A stretch of DNA of 64,000 nucleotides from Pseudomonas orientalis (GTDB lineage: Bacteria > Pseudomonadota > Gammaproteobacteria > Pseudomonadales > Pseudomonadaceae), in assembly GCF_022807995.1 (NCBI RefSeq), contig NZ_CP094351.1, positions 1,457,001 to 1,521,000 on the forward strand. The letters run 5' to 3'. The notes under the pieces were generated by a model, which saw only the letters and a list, made by a program, of their open reading frames with translations, ran no database searches and was not told the origin of the DNA. The translations under genes were made by a program, and so were the position numbers. Numbering within the stretch: position 1 is the stretch's first letter; the number at the start of each line of letters is the position of its first letter. This document shows, one piece after another, positions 55,808 to 64,000 of this stretch.

Positions 55808-57103
55808 ATGACAACAAAAACCAGTCACTACACCGGAGAAGAACGCAGCAAACGGATTTTTGCGATTGTCGGTGCGTCCTCCGGCAACCTGGTCGAATGG
55901 TTCGACTTCTATGTCTATGCCTTCTGTGCCATTTACTTTGCCCCGGCGTTTTTTCCCTCGGACGACCCCACGGTGCAGTTGCTCAACACCGCCGGCGTGT
56001 TCGCCGCCGGGTTCCTGATGCGCCCGATCGGCGGCTGGCTGTTTGGCCGGGTGGCCGACAAACATGGCCGCAAGAATTCCATGATGATCTCGGTGCTGAT
56101 GATGTGCGCCGGTTCCCTGGTCATCGCCTTCCTGCCGACCTACAAGGATATCGGCGCCTGGGCCCCGGCGCTGCTGCTGGTGGCGCGGCTGTTCCAGGGG
56201 TTGTCGGTGGGGGGCGAATACGGCACCACGGCCACTTACATGAGCGAAGTGGCGCTCAAGGGCCAGCGCGGTTTCTTCGCCTCGTTCCAGTACGTGACCC
56301 TGATCGGCGGGCAACTGCTGGCGGTGCTGGTGGTGGTGATCCTGCAGCAGATCCTCACGGAGGAAGAATTGCGTGCCTGGGGCTGGCGCATTCCGTTCGT
56401 GATCGGCGCCATTGCGGCGGTGATTTCCCTGTTGCTGCGCCGCACCCTCAAGGAAACCACCAGCAAGGAAATGCGCGAAGACAAGGACGCCGGCAGTATC
56501 GTCGCGCTGTTCCGTGACCACGGCAAAGCCTTCATCACCGTGCTGGGCTACACCGCCGGCGGCTCGCTGATTTTCTATACGTTCACCACCTACATGCAGA
56601 AGTACCTGGTGAACACTGTCGGTATGCACGCCAAGACCGCCAGCTACATCATGACCGGCGCGCTGTTTTTGTACATGTGCATGCAGCCGCTGTTCGGCAT
56701 GCTCGCCGACAAGATCGGCCGTCGTAATTCCATGCTCTGGTTCGCCGGCCTCGGCACGCTGTTCACGGTGCCGATCCTGCTCACCCTGAAAACCGTGACC
56801 AGTCCGTTCCTGGCCTTTGTCCTGATCACGCTGGCCCTGGCGATCGTCAGCTTCTATACCTCCATCAGCGGCCTGGTCAAAGCCGAAATGTTCCCGCCCC
56901 AGGTGCGTGCATTGGGCGTTGGCCTGGCGTATGCGGTAGCCAACGCGGTGTTCGGCGGTTCGGCGGAAGTGGTCGCGTTGAGCCTGAAGTCCATCGGTAT
57001 GGAAAACACCTTCTACTGGTACGTCACTGCGATGATGGCGGTGGCTTTCCTGTTCAGCTTACGCCTGCCGAAACAGGCGGCGTACCTGCATCACGATCTG
57101 TAA
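55808..57103 (+). CDS. pcaT: PcaT-type dicarboxylate MFS transporter
   Basis: 431 residues, 12 helices, of the metabolite:H+ symporter group (KgtP/PcaT). [15 protein letters not shown] at helix 1, [24 protein letters not shown] loop, [22 protein letters not shown]. putida PcaT carries beta-ketoadipate and adipate-like dicarboxylates. First in pcaTBDC. Confidence 0.9.
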   Translation: MTTKTSHYTGEERSKRIFAIVGASSGNLVEWFDFYVYAFCAIYFAPAFFPSDDPTVQLLNTAGVFAAGFLMRPIGGWLFGRVADKHGRKNSMMISVLMMCAGSLVIAFLPTYKDIGAWAPALLLVARLFQGLSVGGEYGTTATYMSEVALKGQRGFFASFQYVTLIGGQLLAVLVVVILQQILTEEELRAWGWRIPFVIGAIAAVISLLLRRTLKETTSKEMREDKDAGSIVALFRDHGKAFITVLGYTAGGSLIFYTFTTYMQKYLVNTVGMHAKTASYIMTGALFLYMCMQPLFGMLADKIGRRNSMLWFAGLGTLFTVPILLTLKTVTSPFLAFVLITLALAIVSFYTSISGLVKAEMFPPQVRALGVGLAYAVANAVFGGSAEVVALSLKSIGMENTFYWYVTAMMAVAFLFSLRLPKQAAYLHHDL

Positions 57104-57113
57104 GGGATGAGTT

Positions 57114-58478
57114 ATGACACTGCGCACGAGCAACCAACTGTTCGACGCCTACTTCACCGCTGACAGCATGGCCGAGGTGTTCTGTGACCAGGGCCGCTTG
57201 CAGGGCATGCTGGATTTCGAGGCCGCGCTGGCCCGGGCCGAGGCCCAGGTCGGGTTGATCCCGCAGGCCGCCGTGGCGCCGATTGCCCAGGCCTGCCTGG
57301 CATCGTTGTATGACGTCGATGCGCTCAGCGTGGCCATTGCCACGGCGGGCAACTCGGCGATTCCAGTGGTCAAGGCGCTGGGCAAGCTGATTGCTGCCGA
57401 GGATGCCGGGGCCGAGCGCTATGTGCACCTGGGGGCAACCAGCCAGGATGTGATGGACACCGGCCTGGTGTTGCAACTACGCCGGGCGCTGGAGCTAATC
57501 GAAGCGGACCTGGCTCGCCTGGGCGACGTACTGGCGTCCCAGGCGCAGCGGCATGCGATGACACCTCTGGCGGGGCGCACCTGGCTGCAACACGCCACGC
57601 CCGTCACTCTGGGCATGAAGATCGCCGGCTGGCTGGGCGCGGTGACGCGCAGTCGCCAGCGCCTGGTGGAATTGAAACCGCGTTTGCTGGTGCTGCAATT
57701 CGGCGGTGCGTCGGGCACCCTGGCCGCGCTCGGCGAGCAGGCCATGGCGGTGGCGCAGGCCTTGGCCGCCGAGCTGCAGCTGGCTTTGCCCGAGCAGCCG
57801 TGGCATACGCAGCGTGATCGTCTGGTGGAGTTCGCCAGCGTGCTCGGCCTGATCGCCGGCAGCCTTGGCAAGCTGGGCCGCGACATCAGCCTGTTGATGC
57901 AAACCGAGGCGGCGGAAGTGTTCGAGCCCTCGGCGCCGGGCAAGGGCGGCTCTTCGACCATGCCGCACAAGCGCAATCCGGTCGGCGCCGCCGTGCTGAT
58001 CAGCGCTGCGACCCGTGTGCCCGGTCTGGTGGCGACGATGTTCAGTGCCATGCCCCAGGAGCACGAACGCAGCCTGGGACTGTGGCATGCCGAATGGGAA
58101 ACCTTGCCGCAGATCTGCCGATTGGTCTCGGGGGCACTGGAACAGGCGCTGCTGGTCAGCGAAGGGTTGGAGGTGGATGCCGAGCGCATGGCCCGTAATC
58201 TCGACCTGACCCAGGGCCTGGTACTGGCCGAAGCCGTCAGCAGCGTGCTGGCCCAACGCCTGGGTCGTGAAACCGCGCACCACCTGCTCGAGCAGTGCTG
58301 CAAACGCGCGGTCGCCGAGCAGCGGCATTTGCGTGCCGTGCTGGCGGACCAGCCGCAGGTCACTGCCCAGTTGTCGTCGGCCGAACTGGACCGTCTGCTC
58401 GACCCGGCCAACTATTTGGGCCAGGCCCATACCTGGGTCAGCCGCGCCGTGACCGAACACTTTGCATTGACCGCGTAA
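57114..58478 (+). CDS. pcaB: 3-carboxy-cis,cis-muconate cycloisomerase
   Basis: 454 residues, fumarase/aspartase superfamily. The signature loop GKGGSSTMPHKRNP (about 281-294) and GATSQDVMDTGL are present. Converts 3-carboxy-cis,cis-muconate to gamma-carboxymuconolactone. The ATG is 10 bases after the pcaT stop. Confidence 0.95.
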   Translation: MTLRTSNQLFDAYFTADSMAEVFCDQGRLQGMLDFEAALARAEAQVGLIPQAAVAPIAQACLASLYDVDALSVAIATAGNSAIPVVKALGKLIAAEDAGAERYVHLGATSQDVMDTGLVLQLRRALELIEADLARLGDVLASQAQRHAMTPLAGRTWLQHATPVTLGMKIAGWLGAVTRSRQRLVELKPRLLVLQFGGASGTLAALGEQAMAVAQALAAELQLALPEQPWHTQRDRLVEFASVLGLIAGSLGKLGRDISLLMQTEAAEVFEPSAPGKGGSSTMPHKRNPVGAAVLISAATRVPGLVATMFSAMPQEHERSLGLWHAEWETLPQICRLVSGALEQALLVSEGLEVDAERMARNLDLTQGLVLAEAVSSVLAQRLGRETAHHLLEQCCKRAVAEQRHLRAVLADQPQVTAQLSSAELDRLLDPANYLGQAHTWVSRAVTEHFALTA

Positions 58479-58488
58479 GGAGAACGCT

Positions 58489-59280
58489 ATGGCTTTCGTA
58501 CAACTCGCCGAGGGCGAACTGCATTACCAGTTCGATGGGCCTGCCGATGCACCGGTTCTGGTGCTGTCCAACTCCCTGGGCACCGACCTGCATATGTGGG
58601 ACATCCAGATCCCGGCATTCACCCGGCATTTTCGCGTGCTGCGCTTGGATACCCGCGGCCATGGCAAATCTCTGGTCACCGAGGGGCCCTACCGCATCGA
58701 ACAATTGGGCGAGGATGTGATCGCGCTGATGGATGCGCTGAATATTCAGCGCGCGCATTTTTGCGGGCTGTCCATGGGCGGGCTCATCGGCCAATGGTTG
58801 GGCATCCACGCCGGCACGCGGCTGAACCGCCTGGTGCTCTGCAACACCGCCGCCAACATCGGCACGCCTGAGGTGTGGAACCCGCGTATCGAAACGGTAT
58901 TGCGCGATGGCGCCGCCGCGATGGCCGCGTTGCGCGATGCCTCGATTGCGCGCTGGTTCACCGCCGATTTTGCCGCGGCCAACCCGCACCAGGCCGAGCA
59001 GATCACCGACATGCTCGCGGCCACCTCGCCCCAAGGATATGCCGCCAACTGTGCGGCGGTGCGCGATGCGGATTTCCGTCAGCAATTGGCGTCGATCAAA
59101 GTGCCAACGCTGGTGATTGCCGGCACCGAAGACGCGGTGACACCGCCAGCCGGCGGACACTTTATCCAGAACCATGTAAAGGGTGCCGAATACGCCGAGT
59201 TCTATGCGGCGCATCTGTCCAATGTGCAAGCCGGCGCTGCCTTCAGCGACCGCGTGATTGAATTTCTGCTGGGCCGCTGA
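58489..59280 (+). CDS. pcaD: 3-oxoadipate enol-lactonase
   Basis: 263 residues, alpha/beta hydrolase. Nucleophile S95 in CGLSMGG, likely Asp near 217 (GTEDAVTPP), His near 244 (AAHLSNVQ). Hydrolyses the enol-lactone to beta-ketoadipate. Ten bases after pcaB. Confidence 0.95.
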   Translation: MAFVQLAEGELHYQFDGPADAPVLVLSNSLGTDLHMWDIQIPAFTRHFRVLRLDTRGHGKSLVTEGPYRIEQLGEDVIALMDALNIQRAHFCGLSMGGLIGQWLGIHAGTRLNRLVLCNTAANIGTPEVWNPRIETVLRDGAAAMAALRDASIARWFTADFAAANPHQAEQITDMLAATSPQGYAANCAAVRDADFRQQLASIKVPTLVIAGTEDAVTPPAGGHFIQNHVKGAEYAEFYAAHLSNVQAGAAFSDRVIEFLLGR

Positions 59281-59290
59281 GGAGCTTTTC

Positions 59291-59686
59291 GTGGACGAGA
59301 AACAACGGTATGCCGAGGGCCTGCAAGTGCGCCGCGAAGTGCTGGGCGACGCCCATGTCGAGCGCAGCCTCAATGCCCTGACCGAATTCAACAGCGAGTT
59401 CCAGGACATGATCACCCGTCATGCCTGGGGCGATATCTGGACCCGCCCAGGTTTGCCACGGCACACCCGCAGCCTGATCACCATCGCCATGCTGATCGGC
59501 ATGAACCGCAGCGAAGAGCTGAAGCTGCATTTACGGGCCGCCGCCAGCAACGGCGTGACCCGTGCCGAGATCAAGGAAGTGCTGATGCAGAGTGCGATTT
59601 ACTGCGGGATACCGGCGGCGAATGCGACGTTCCATCTGGCCGAGTCGGTGTGGGATGAGTTGGGTATCGAATCGCACCAACCCTGA
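59291..59686 (+). CDS. pcaC: 4-carboxymuconolactone decarboxylase
   Basis: 131 residues with a GTG start at 59291 (GGAG 6 bases before). AhpD-like helical family (WTRPGLPRHTRSLITIAMLIGMNRSEELKLHLRAAASNGVTRAEIKEVLMQSAIYCGIPAAN). Removes CO2 from gamma-carboxymuconolactone. It is a stand-alone PcaC, not fused to PcaD. Confidence 0.94.
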   Translation: MDEKQRYAEGLQVRREVLGDAHVERSLNALTEFNSEFQDMITRHAWGDIWTRPGLPRHTRSLITIAMLIGMNRSEELKLHLRAAASNGVTRAEIKEVLMQSAIYCGIPAANATFHLAESVWDELGIESHQP

Positions 59687-59702
59687 ATTGAAATGCGCTC
59701 AA

Positions 59703-59730
59703 AGTGTGGGAGGGGGCTTGCCCTGATGCC
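59703..59730. repeat. solitary REP, GTGGGAGG family
   Basis: Single AGTGTGGGAGGGGGCTTGCC copy without an inverted partner, 17 bases after pcaC. Confidence 0.8.
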
Positions 59731-59732
59731 GT

Positions 59733-59834
59733 CTGTAGGAGCGAGCTTGCTCGCGAAAAACTCACAGGCACCGCGTTCATTCAGAAAGTACGCGTTATCG
59801 TTGACGTTTTTCGCGAGCAAGCTCGCTCCTACAG
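59733..59834. repeat. REP doublet of a second family (GTAGGAGCGAGC)
   Basis: CTGTAGGAGCGAGCTTGCTC (59733-) with GCGAAAAA, inverted at 59806-59834. A different Pseudomonas REP family placed two bases from the solitary REP. Confidence 0.9.
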
Positions 59835-59857
59835 GGGATCTTCATTGACTGTAGACC

Positions 59858-60757
59858 TCAGTTGGAATCGGCATCCCACAGCCAATTCCACACCCCTGGC
59901 AGATGCACCGGCTCGTTCACCTCCTTGACCGTGCGTGCCAGCGCTGCGCGTTGCAGGGTGGCGGTATCGGTGTAGAAGGGCTCGGTGGCGGTCTTGAGGC
60001 CGTTGATGCGGGCGCTGTCCATCAGGATCTGCAGGTACTCCTGCATATGCCGTGCGGTGTAGCGGTTGATGTCATGGAAGGTCACCACCACCGGTATCAC
60101 GCCGTCCACCGTCGGCAACTCACCCAATGCGATGCGCTCACGCACCACTGACAGCTGGCGGTAGAGATTGGCGCGACGGCGTGGGCTGCCATTGAAGCCC
60201 CAGATCTTGCCGTCATTGGCACTCAGGTCGGTCAACAGAACCTGCATGCCGTGGCGCTGGTAGGCGGCGAACGTGCGACGATCGTAGTTCCAGAACGGTG
60301 GCCGTACCAGCAGGGGCGGCGTGCCGGTGATGGCGGCAATGTCCGCGGCGCCTTGGCTCAGGGTGCGTTCCAGTTCGGCGTCATTGAGCCAGCGATGGTT
60401 GGTATGAAACGCCGTCGCCGTGTGGAAGGCCAGCACATGGCCGGCGGCATGCTCACGCACCAGGGTCTTGCGGCCCCGCGCGCTGCCCCCTGAACGGGCG
60501 GCTTCGGTCTGCACAAAGAACACCGCCTTGATCCCCGGCAATACCGGGTTATGAGCCAGATCGGCCACCACCGAACGGCTCGGGTTGTTGTAGCCCGAGG
60601 CACTCGGGCCGTCATCGAAGGTCAGCAGGAAGCGGATCGGCGCCCGGGCTTGCAGACGTTGCTCGGTCTGCGGCGTCAGGGCGATGGGCGAACCGATACA
60701 GCCGCCCAGAGTCAGGGCCAGGGCGAACACTGCGATTGCTGAGGCGAAGGTTTTCAT
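59858..60757 (-). CDS. NodB-type polysaccharide deacetylase lipoprotein
   Basis: 299 residues. Lipobox L17-G18-G19-C20. NodB domain: TFDDGPS with D48-D49 (catalytic base and metal Asp), AFHTATAFHTNH (metal His pair), and RPPFWNYD. Probably deacetylates a cell-surface polysaccharide. Single gene; the neighbouring oprD gene lies upstream with an 84-base gap. Confidence 0.85.
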   Translation of the reverse strand: MKTFASAIAVFALALTLGGCIGSPIALTPQTEQRLQARAPIRFLLTFDDGPSASGYNNPSRSVVADLAHNPVLPGIKAVFFVQTEAARSGGSARGRKTLVREHAAGHVLAFHTATAFHTNHRWLNDAELERTLSQGAADIAAITGTPPLLVRPPFWNYDRRTFAAYQRHGMQVLLTDLSANDGKIWGFNGSPRRRANLYRQLSVVRERIALGELPTVDGVIPVVVTFHDINRYTARHMQEYLQILMDSARINGLKTATEPFYTDTATLQRAALARTVKEVNEPVHLPGVWNWLWDADSN

Positions 60758-60841
60758 GCTGTGCGCGGGCCCGAATGAGAGGCCGCTGCTGGGGCGATCG
60801 GCAGCGGCAGGCGCGCACCATACAGTAACTGCGGCGCCGGT

Positions 60842-62092
60842 TTACAGCAGACTTATCGGGTAGCTGACGATCAACCGGTTTTCATCGAACTCATTGTTGC
60901 TGTAGTCGCGCCGCATGCTCGAATTGCGCCAGCGCAAGGTCAGGTTTTTCAGGCTGCCGCTTTGCACGGTGTAGCCCAATTCGCTTTCGCGGCCCCACTC
61001 CTTGCCGTCGGTCACCGTGCCGGTGTGCACGTTGCTGCCGCTGATATAGCGGTTCATCAGGGTAAGGCCGGGTACACCAAGGGCCGCGAAGTTGTAGTCG
61101 TGGCGAACCTGCCAGGATTTTTCCTCGGCGTTGTCATAGCTCGAGTTATAGCTGTCGTTGGACAGGGTGCCGCCGCTGGTGCCGTTGACACGCATCCAGG
61201 CGCTGTCGCCGGTGAGCTTTTGCAGGCCGACGTAGAAGGTGTTGCCGCCGTACCTGGCAGAAAACAGGCCGGACCAGGTCTTGTTGTCCAGGCTGCCGGC
61301 GCGGGCGCTGCCGTCGTCCTTGCCGTAGAAGAAGCCCAGGTTGGCGCCCAGGGTCCAGTCGCCCACGGGCTGGCTGTGGATCAGGTTGACGAACTGCTGG
61401 CGGTAGATGTCCTTGAGCTGGGCATTCCACACCCCGACTTGGGTGCGTTTGTCGTTGAAGGCGTATTCGGCGCCCTGGAAGTTGAAGCGGTCGGAGGTGA
61501 AGGCGGTTTTGCCGGTCATCGACAGGTCGCGCATGCTGCTGTCGTCCCGTGGGCTGTTCGCTCGAAACTGACCGCCATACAGGGTCAGGCCGTCGATTTC
61601 CTTGGACGTGATCTGGCCGCCACGCAAGGTTTGCGGCAACGAGCGGCCATCGTCCGAACGCAGGATCGGCAGCACCGGCATCCATTCGCCAACTTTCACT
61701 TCGGTCCTGGAAAAACGCGCCTTGAACGCCACGCCCAGGCGACCGAACGCATCGGCTGGGCGCCCGTCGTGATCCAGCGGCAATAACTGCGTGCCGCCGG
61801 TGCCGCGCCCGCCATCGAGCTTGAGCGAGTACAAGCCCAGCACGTCCACCCCGAAGCCGACGGTGCCTTGAGTGAACCCGGACTTGGCATCGAGGATGAA
61901 GCTTTGCGTCCACTCCTGCGCGCCGCCCTGGGTTTTGGTCGGGTTGGTGTAGTTGCGGTTGAAGAAAAAATTACGCAGGTTGAGGTTGGCGCTGGCGTCT
62001 TCGAGAAAGCCGTGTTCTTCGGCCAAAGCGGGGAGGGCAAGACTGCTGACAACGCTGGCCAGCAGGAGCTGGCGCGGATGGAAAGTGCTCAT
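60842..62092 (-). CDS. OprD family outer membrane porin
   Basis: 416 residues with a Sec signal (ending LALPALA-EEHG). OprD pattern: NLNLRNFFFNRNY, QEWTQSFILDAKSGFTQGTVGFGVDVLGLYSLKLDGG, and the C-terminal beta-strand LIVSYPISLL. An 18-stranded barrel specific for a carboxylate or amino acid. Proximity to the pca cluster hints at aromatic acid uptake (OpdK/BenF-like), but that is inference. The 176 bases upstream hold only the emhC terminator. Confidence 0.88.
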   Translation of the reverse strand: MSTFHPRQLLLASVVSSLALPALAEEHGFLEDASANLNLRNFFFNRNYTNPTKTQGGAQEWTQSFILDAKSGFTQGTVGFGVDVLGLYSLKLDGGRGTGGTQLLPLDHDGRPADAFGRLGVAFKARFSRTEVKVGEWMPVLPILRSDDGRSLPQTLRGGQITSKEIDGLTLYGGQFRANSPRDDSSMRDLSMTGKTAFTSDRFNFQGAEYAFNDKRTQVGVWNAQLKDIYRQQFVNLIHSQPVGDWTLGANLGFFYGKDDGSARAGSLDNKTWSGLFSARYGGNTFYVGLQKLTGDSAWMRVNGTSGGTLSNDSYNSSYDNAEEKSWQVRHDYNFAALGVPGLTLMNRYISGSNVHTGTVTDGKEWGRESELGYTVQSGSLKNLTLRWRNSSMRRDYSNNEFDENRLIVSYPISLL

Positions 62093-62225
62093 GGTGTCGG
62101 ACCTGTTGTTATTGGGGTTATGCAGGTGGCCGCCATGGTGCTGGGTGCCGCGGGGGCGATGAAAGTGGGGCAGAGCGGGTTGTGGGCGGTGATCGAACGT
62201 AAGTTGGCAATTAAAAACCAGGCAT

Positions 62226-62254
62226 AAAAAACCGCTTCCGGGGAAGCGGTTTTT
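62226..62254. terminator. terminator of the RND efflux operon
   Basis: AAAAACCGCTTCC / GGAAGCGGTTTTTTT, T-runs on both strands, 15 bases beyond the leftward emhC stop. Confidence 0.93.
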
Positions 62255-62268
62255 TTACAACGGGGCTA

Positions 62269-63726
62269 TCAGAACAACTTAAGCGGCGGTGCTTCTTCTT
62301 TCACCGGCTCATTTTTCGCGGTCTGCTCGTTCCAGCCACCGCCGAGAGCCTTGTACAAGTTGACCTCGCTGGTCAGCTGCGCCAGGCGGTCGGTGATCAG
62401 CGACTGCTGGGCACTGAACAGTTGGCGCTGGGCGTCGAGGAAGGTCAGGTTGCTGTCCACACCGATACGGTAGCGACGCTCGGCCAGGCGGTAGTAATCC
62501 TGGTTGGCGGCGACGAAACCACGTTGGGCGTCCAGTTGCTGCTTGTAGGTCGCCCGCGCGGCGAGGCCGTCGGAAACTTCCTGGAAGCCGGTCTGAATGG
62601 CCTTCTCGTAGTTGGCCACGTTGATCTCTTTCTGGATCTTCGAGTAGTCCAGGCTTGCGCGCAGGCTACCGGCGTTGAAGATCGGGATGTTGATCTGCGG
62701 TGCGAACGACCAGGTGCCCGAGCCGCCCTTGAACAGGCCGCCCAGGTTCGGGCTGGCGGTACCGGCGCTGGCGGTCAGGCTGATGCTCGGGAAGAACGCC
62801 GCGCGGGCCGCACCGATGTTGGCGTTGGCAGCCTTGAGGTTGTACTCGGCCTGCACGATATCGGGACGCCGTTGCAGCAGGTCCGACGGCAGGCCGGCCG
62901 GTACTTCGCTGAGCAGGTCATCGGACAGTGGCTTGCTGGCGATATTCGCCGGCAGGCCGGTGCCCAGCAGCAGGGTCAGGCTGTTTTCGTCCTGGGCCAC
63001 CTGGCGCGTATAGCGGGCAAGCTGCACCCGGGCGTTTTCCACCGAGGTGCGCGCCTGGCTGAGGTCCAGGGCCGAGGCCACGCCGACTTCGTTGCTGCGC
63101 GAGGTCAGCTTGAAGCTCTGCTCGAACGCGCCGAGGGTGTCCTGGGTCAGCTTGAGCAGTTCCTTGTCGGCCTGCCAGGTCAGGTAGGCATTGGCCACAC
63201 TGGCCACCAGGCTGATCTGGGTGCTGCGCCGCGCTTCTTCGGTGGCGAAGTACTTCTGCAGTGCTTCTTCACTGAGGCTGCGCACGCGGCCGAACAGGTC
63301 CAGCTCATAAGAGCTGATCCCCAGGCCCGCCGAGTATTGGCTGGAAATGTTCGATTCACCGGTCTGCGACAGCCGCGCCGGGGTACGCGAGCGGGTGCCG
63401 TTGCCGGTGGCCGAGACGGCCGGGAACAGGTCGGCACGCTGGATCTGGTACTGCGCCGCATAGGCGTCGATGTTCAGGGCCGCGACGCGCAGGTCACGGT
63501 TGTTCACCAGCGCGGTCTGGATCAGCTGTTGCAGGGCAGGGTCATGGAAAAACTGCTTCCAGCCTTGCTCGGCGGCAGCCTGGCCCGGCGCCTGGGCCGA
63601 CGAATACGCCGGCCCCTGCGGGAACTGCGCCGCTACCGGCGCTTCGGGGCGCTGGTAGTCAGGGATCAGCGAGCAGCCACTGAGCACGAAGGCGGTGACG
63701 GCTAAGGAAAGTAGCGACTTGCTCAT
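62269..63726 (-). CDS. emhC: RND efflux outer membrane channel, EmhC/TtgC/OprM type
   Basis: 485 residues. Lipobox L15-S16-G17-C18. Two OEP repeats; [57 protein letters not shown]. Forms the trimeric exit duct for a MexAB/TtgAB/EmhAB pump exporting hydrophobic drugs, solvents or aromatic compounds. Overlaps emhB by ATGA. Confidence 0.9.
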   Translation of the reverse strand: MSKSLLSLAVTAFVLSGCSLIPDYQRPEAPVAAQFPQGPAYSSAQAPGQAAAEQGWKQFFHDPALQQLIQTALVNNRDLRVAALNIDAYAAQYQIQRADLFPAVSATGNGTRSRTPARLSQTGESNISSQYSAGLGISSYELDLFGRVRSLSEEALQKYFATEEARRSTQISLVASVANAYLTWQADKELLKLTQDTLGAFEQSFKLTSRSNEVGVASALDLSQARTSVENARVQLARYTRQVAQDENSLTLLLGTGLPANIASKPLSDDLLSEVPAGLPSDLLQRRPDIVQAEYNLKAANANIGAARAAFFPSISLTASAGTASPNLGGLFKGGSGTWSFAPQINIPIFNAGSLRASLDYSKIQKEINVANYEKAIQTGFQEVSDGLAARATYKQQLDAQRGFVAANQDYYRLAERRYRIGVDSNLTFLDAQRQLFSAQQSLITDRLAQLTSEVNLYKALGGGWNEQTAKNEPVKEEAPPLKLF

Positions 63727-64000
63727 TGGCCAGCCTCTTTAGGAGTTTCAGTGGTGTCTTTCTTTTTACGTTCGCCGGCGGAGGACACGGTTGCGTAGAA
63801 CAACGGCACCCAGAAGATCGCCAGCACCGTTGCCGTGATCATACCGCCGATCACGCCGGTACCGATTGCATGCTGGCTGCCCGAGCCTGCTCCGGTGGAA
63901 ATCGCCAGCGGCAATACGCCGAGCACGAACGCCATGGACGTCATGATGATCGGGCGCAGACGCATGCGGGACGCCTCGATGGCCGCCTCGACAATGCCCT
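63723..64000 (-). CDS. emhB: RND efflux inner membrane pump, EmhB/MexB type (C-terminal end only)
   Basis: Only the last 92 residues are inside the window: [68 protein letters not shown], the conserved last helices of AcrB/MexB-type pumps, then a basic tail ([16 protein letters not shown]). The rest lies beyond the right edge. Confidence 0.9.
   Translation of the reverse strand, partial: GIVEAAIEASRMRLRPIIMTSMAFVLGVLPLAISTGAGSGSQHAIGTGVIGGMITATVLAIFWVPLFYATVSSAGERKKKDTTETPKEAGQ

Overview
The window looks like chromosome of a Pseudomonas of the P. fluorescens group. Evidence: GC-rich genes with Pseudomonas-typical families and neighbourhoods (quiP, braCDEFG, rapA, emh/mex-type RND efflux, ccoM, a complete pca cluster), and intergenic copies of the GTGGGAGGGGGCTTGCCCCC REP sequence typical of this group. 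I see no rRNA, tRNA, CRISPR, phage or transposase genes.

Layout. 1-5.8 kb: 5' end of a ligase-associated nuclease gene, the AHL acylase quiP, two SEC-C metal-binding proteins with a LEA-type lipoprotein, a methyltransferase-like protein and a secreted collagen-like protein. 5.9-15 kb: CopD-like membrane protein, dinG, an exported clan GH-A hydrolase, a beta-lactamase-fold esterase, an OmpA-like lipoprotein, pdxH, a glycine-zipper lipoprotein. 15-21.9 kb: nhaA, a PLP enzyme, an FAD oxidoreductase, a lipoprotein, a divergent SDR/LysR pair. 21.9-24.4 kb: a four-gene bufferin-type metallophore RiPP operon (bufA1-bufB-bufC-doxX). 24.5-29.5 kb: branched-chain amino acid ABC importer braCDEFG. 29.9-37 kb: DUF2288 protein, a 1404-residue DUF6543/dermonecrotic-type toxin with no visible partner, and an MHYT-GGDEF-EAL c-di-GMP protein. 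37-48.4 kb: YkgJ-type protein, MFS transporter, a cloverleaf-forming interspersed repeat, rapA, a LysR-RidA-aminotransferase group, tiny ccoM, pitA. 48.8-59.7 kb: the whole protocatechuate branch of the beta-ketoadipate pathway, pcaR-pcaK-pcaIJF-pcaHG-pcaT-pcaBDC, with PcaR-like operators at three promoters. 59.8-64 kb: polysaccharide deacetylase, OprD-type porin, and the end of an RND efflux operon (emhC/emhB type).

How genes work together. PcaK (4-hydroxybenzoate/protocatechuate) and PcaT (dicarboxylates/oxoadipate) are transporters. PcaHG opens the ring, PcaB, PcaC and PcaD yield beta-ketoadipate, PcaIJ adds CoA and PcaF gives succinyl-CoA plus acetyl-CoA. The buf operon should produce a secreted or periplasmic copper-buffering peptide whose cysteines are modified by the BufB/BufC pair. 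The most unusual items are the buf operon, the orphan giant toxin, an eight-residue identity between BufA1 and that toxin, the cloverleaf repeat, and a perfect 42-bp inverted REP pair.
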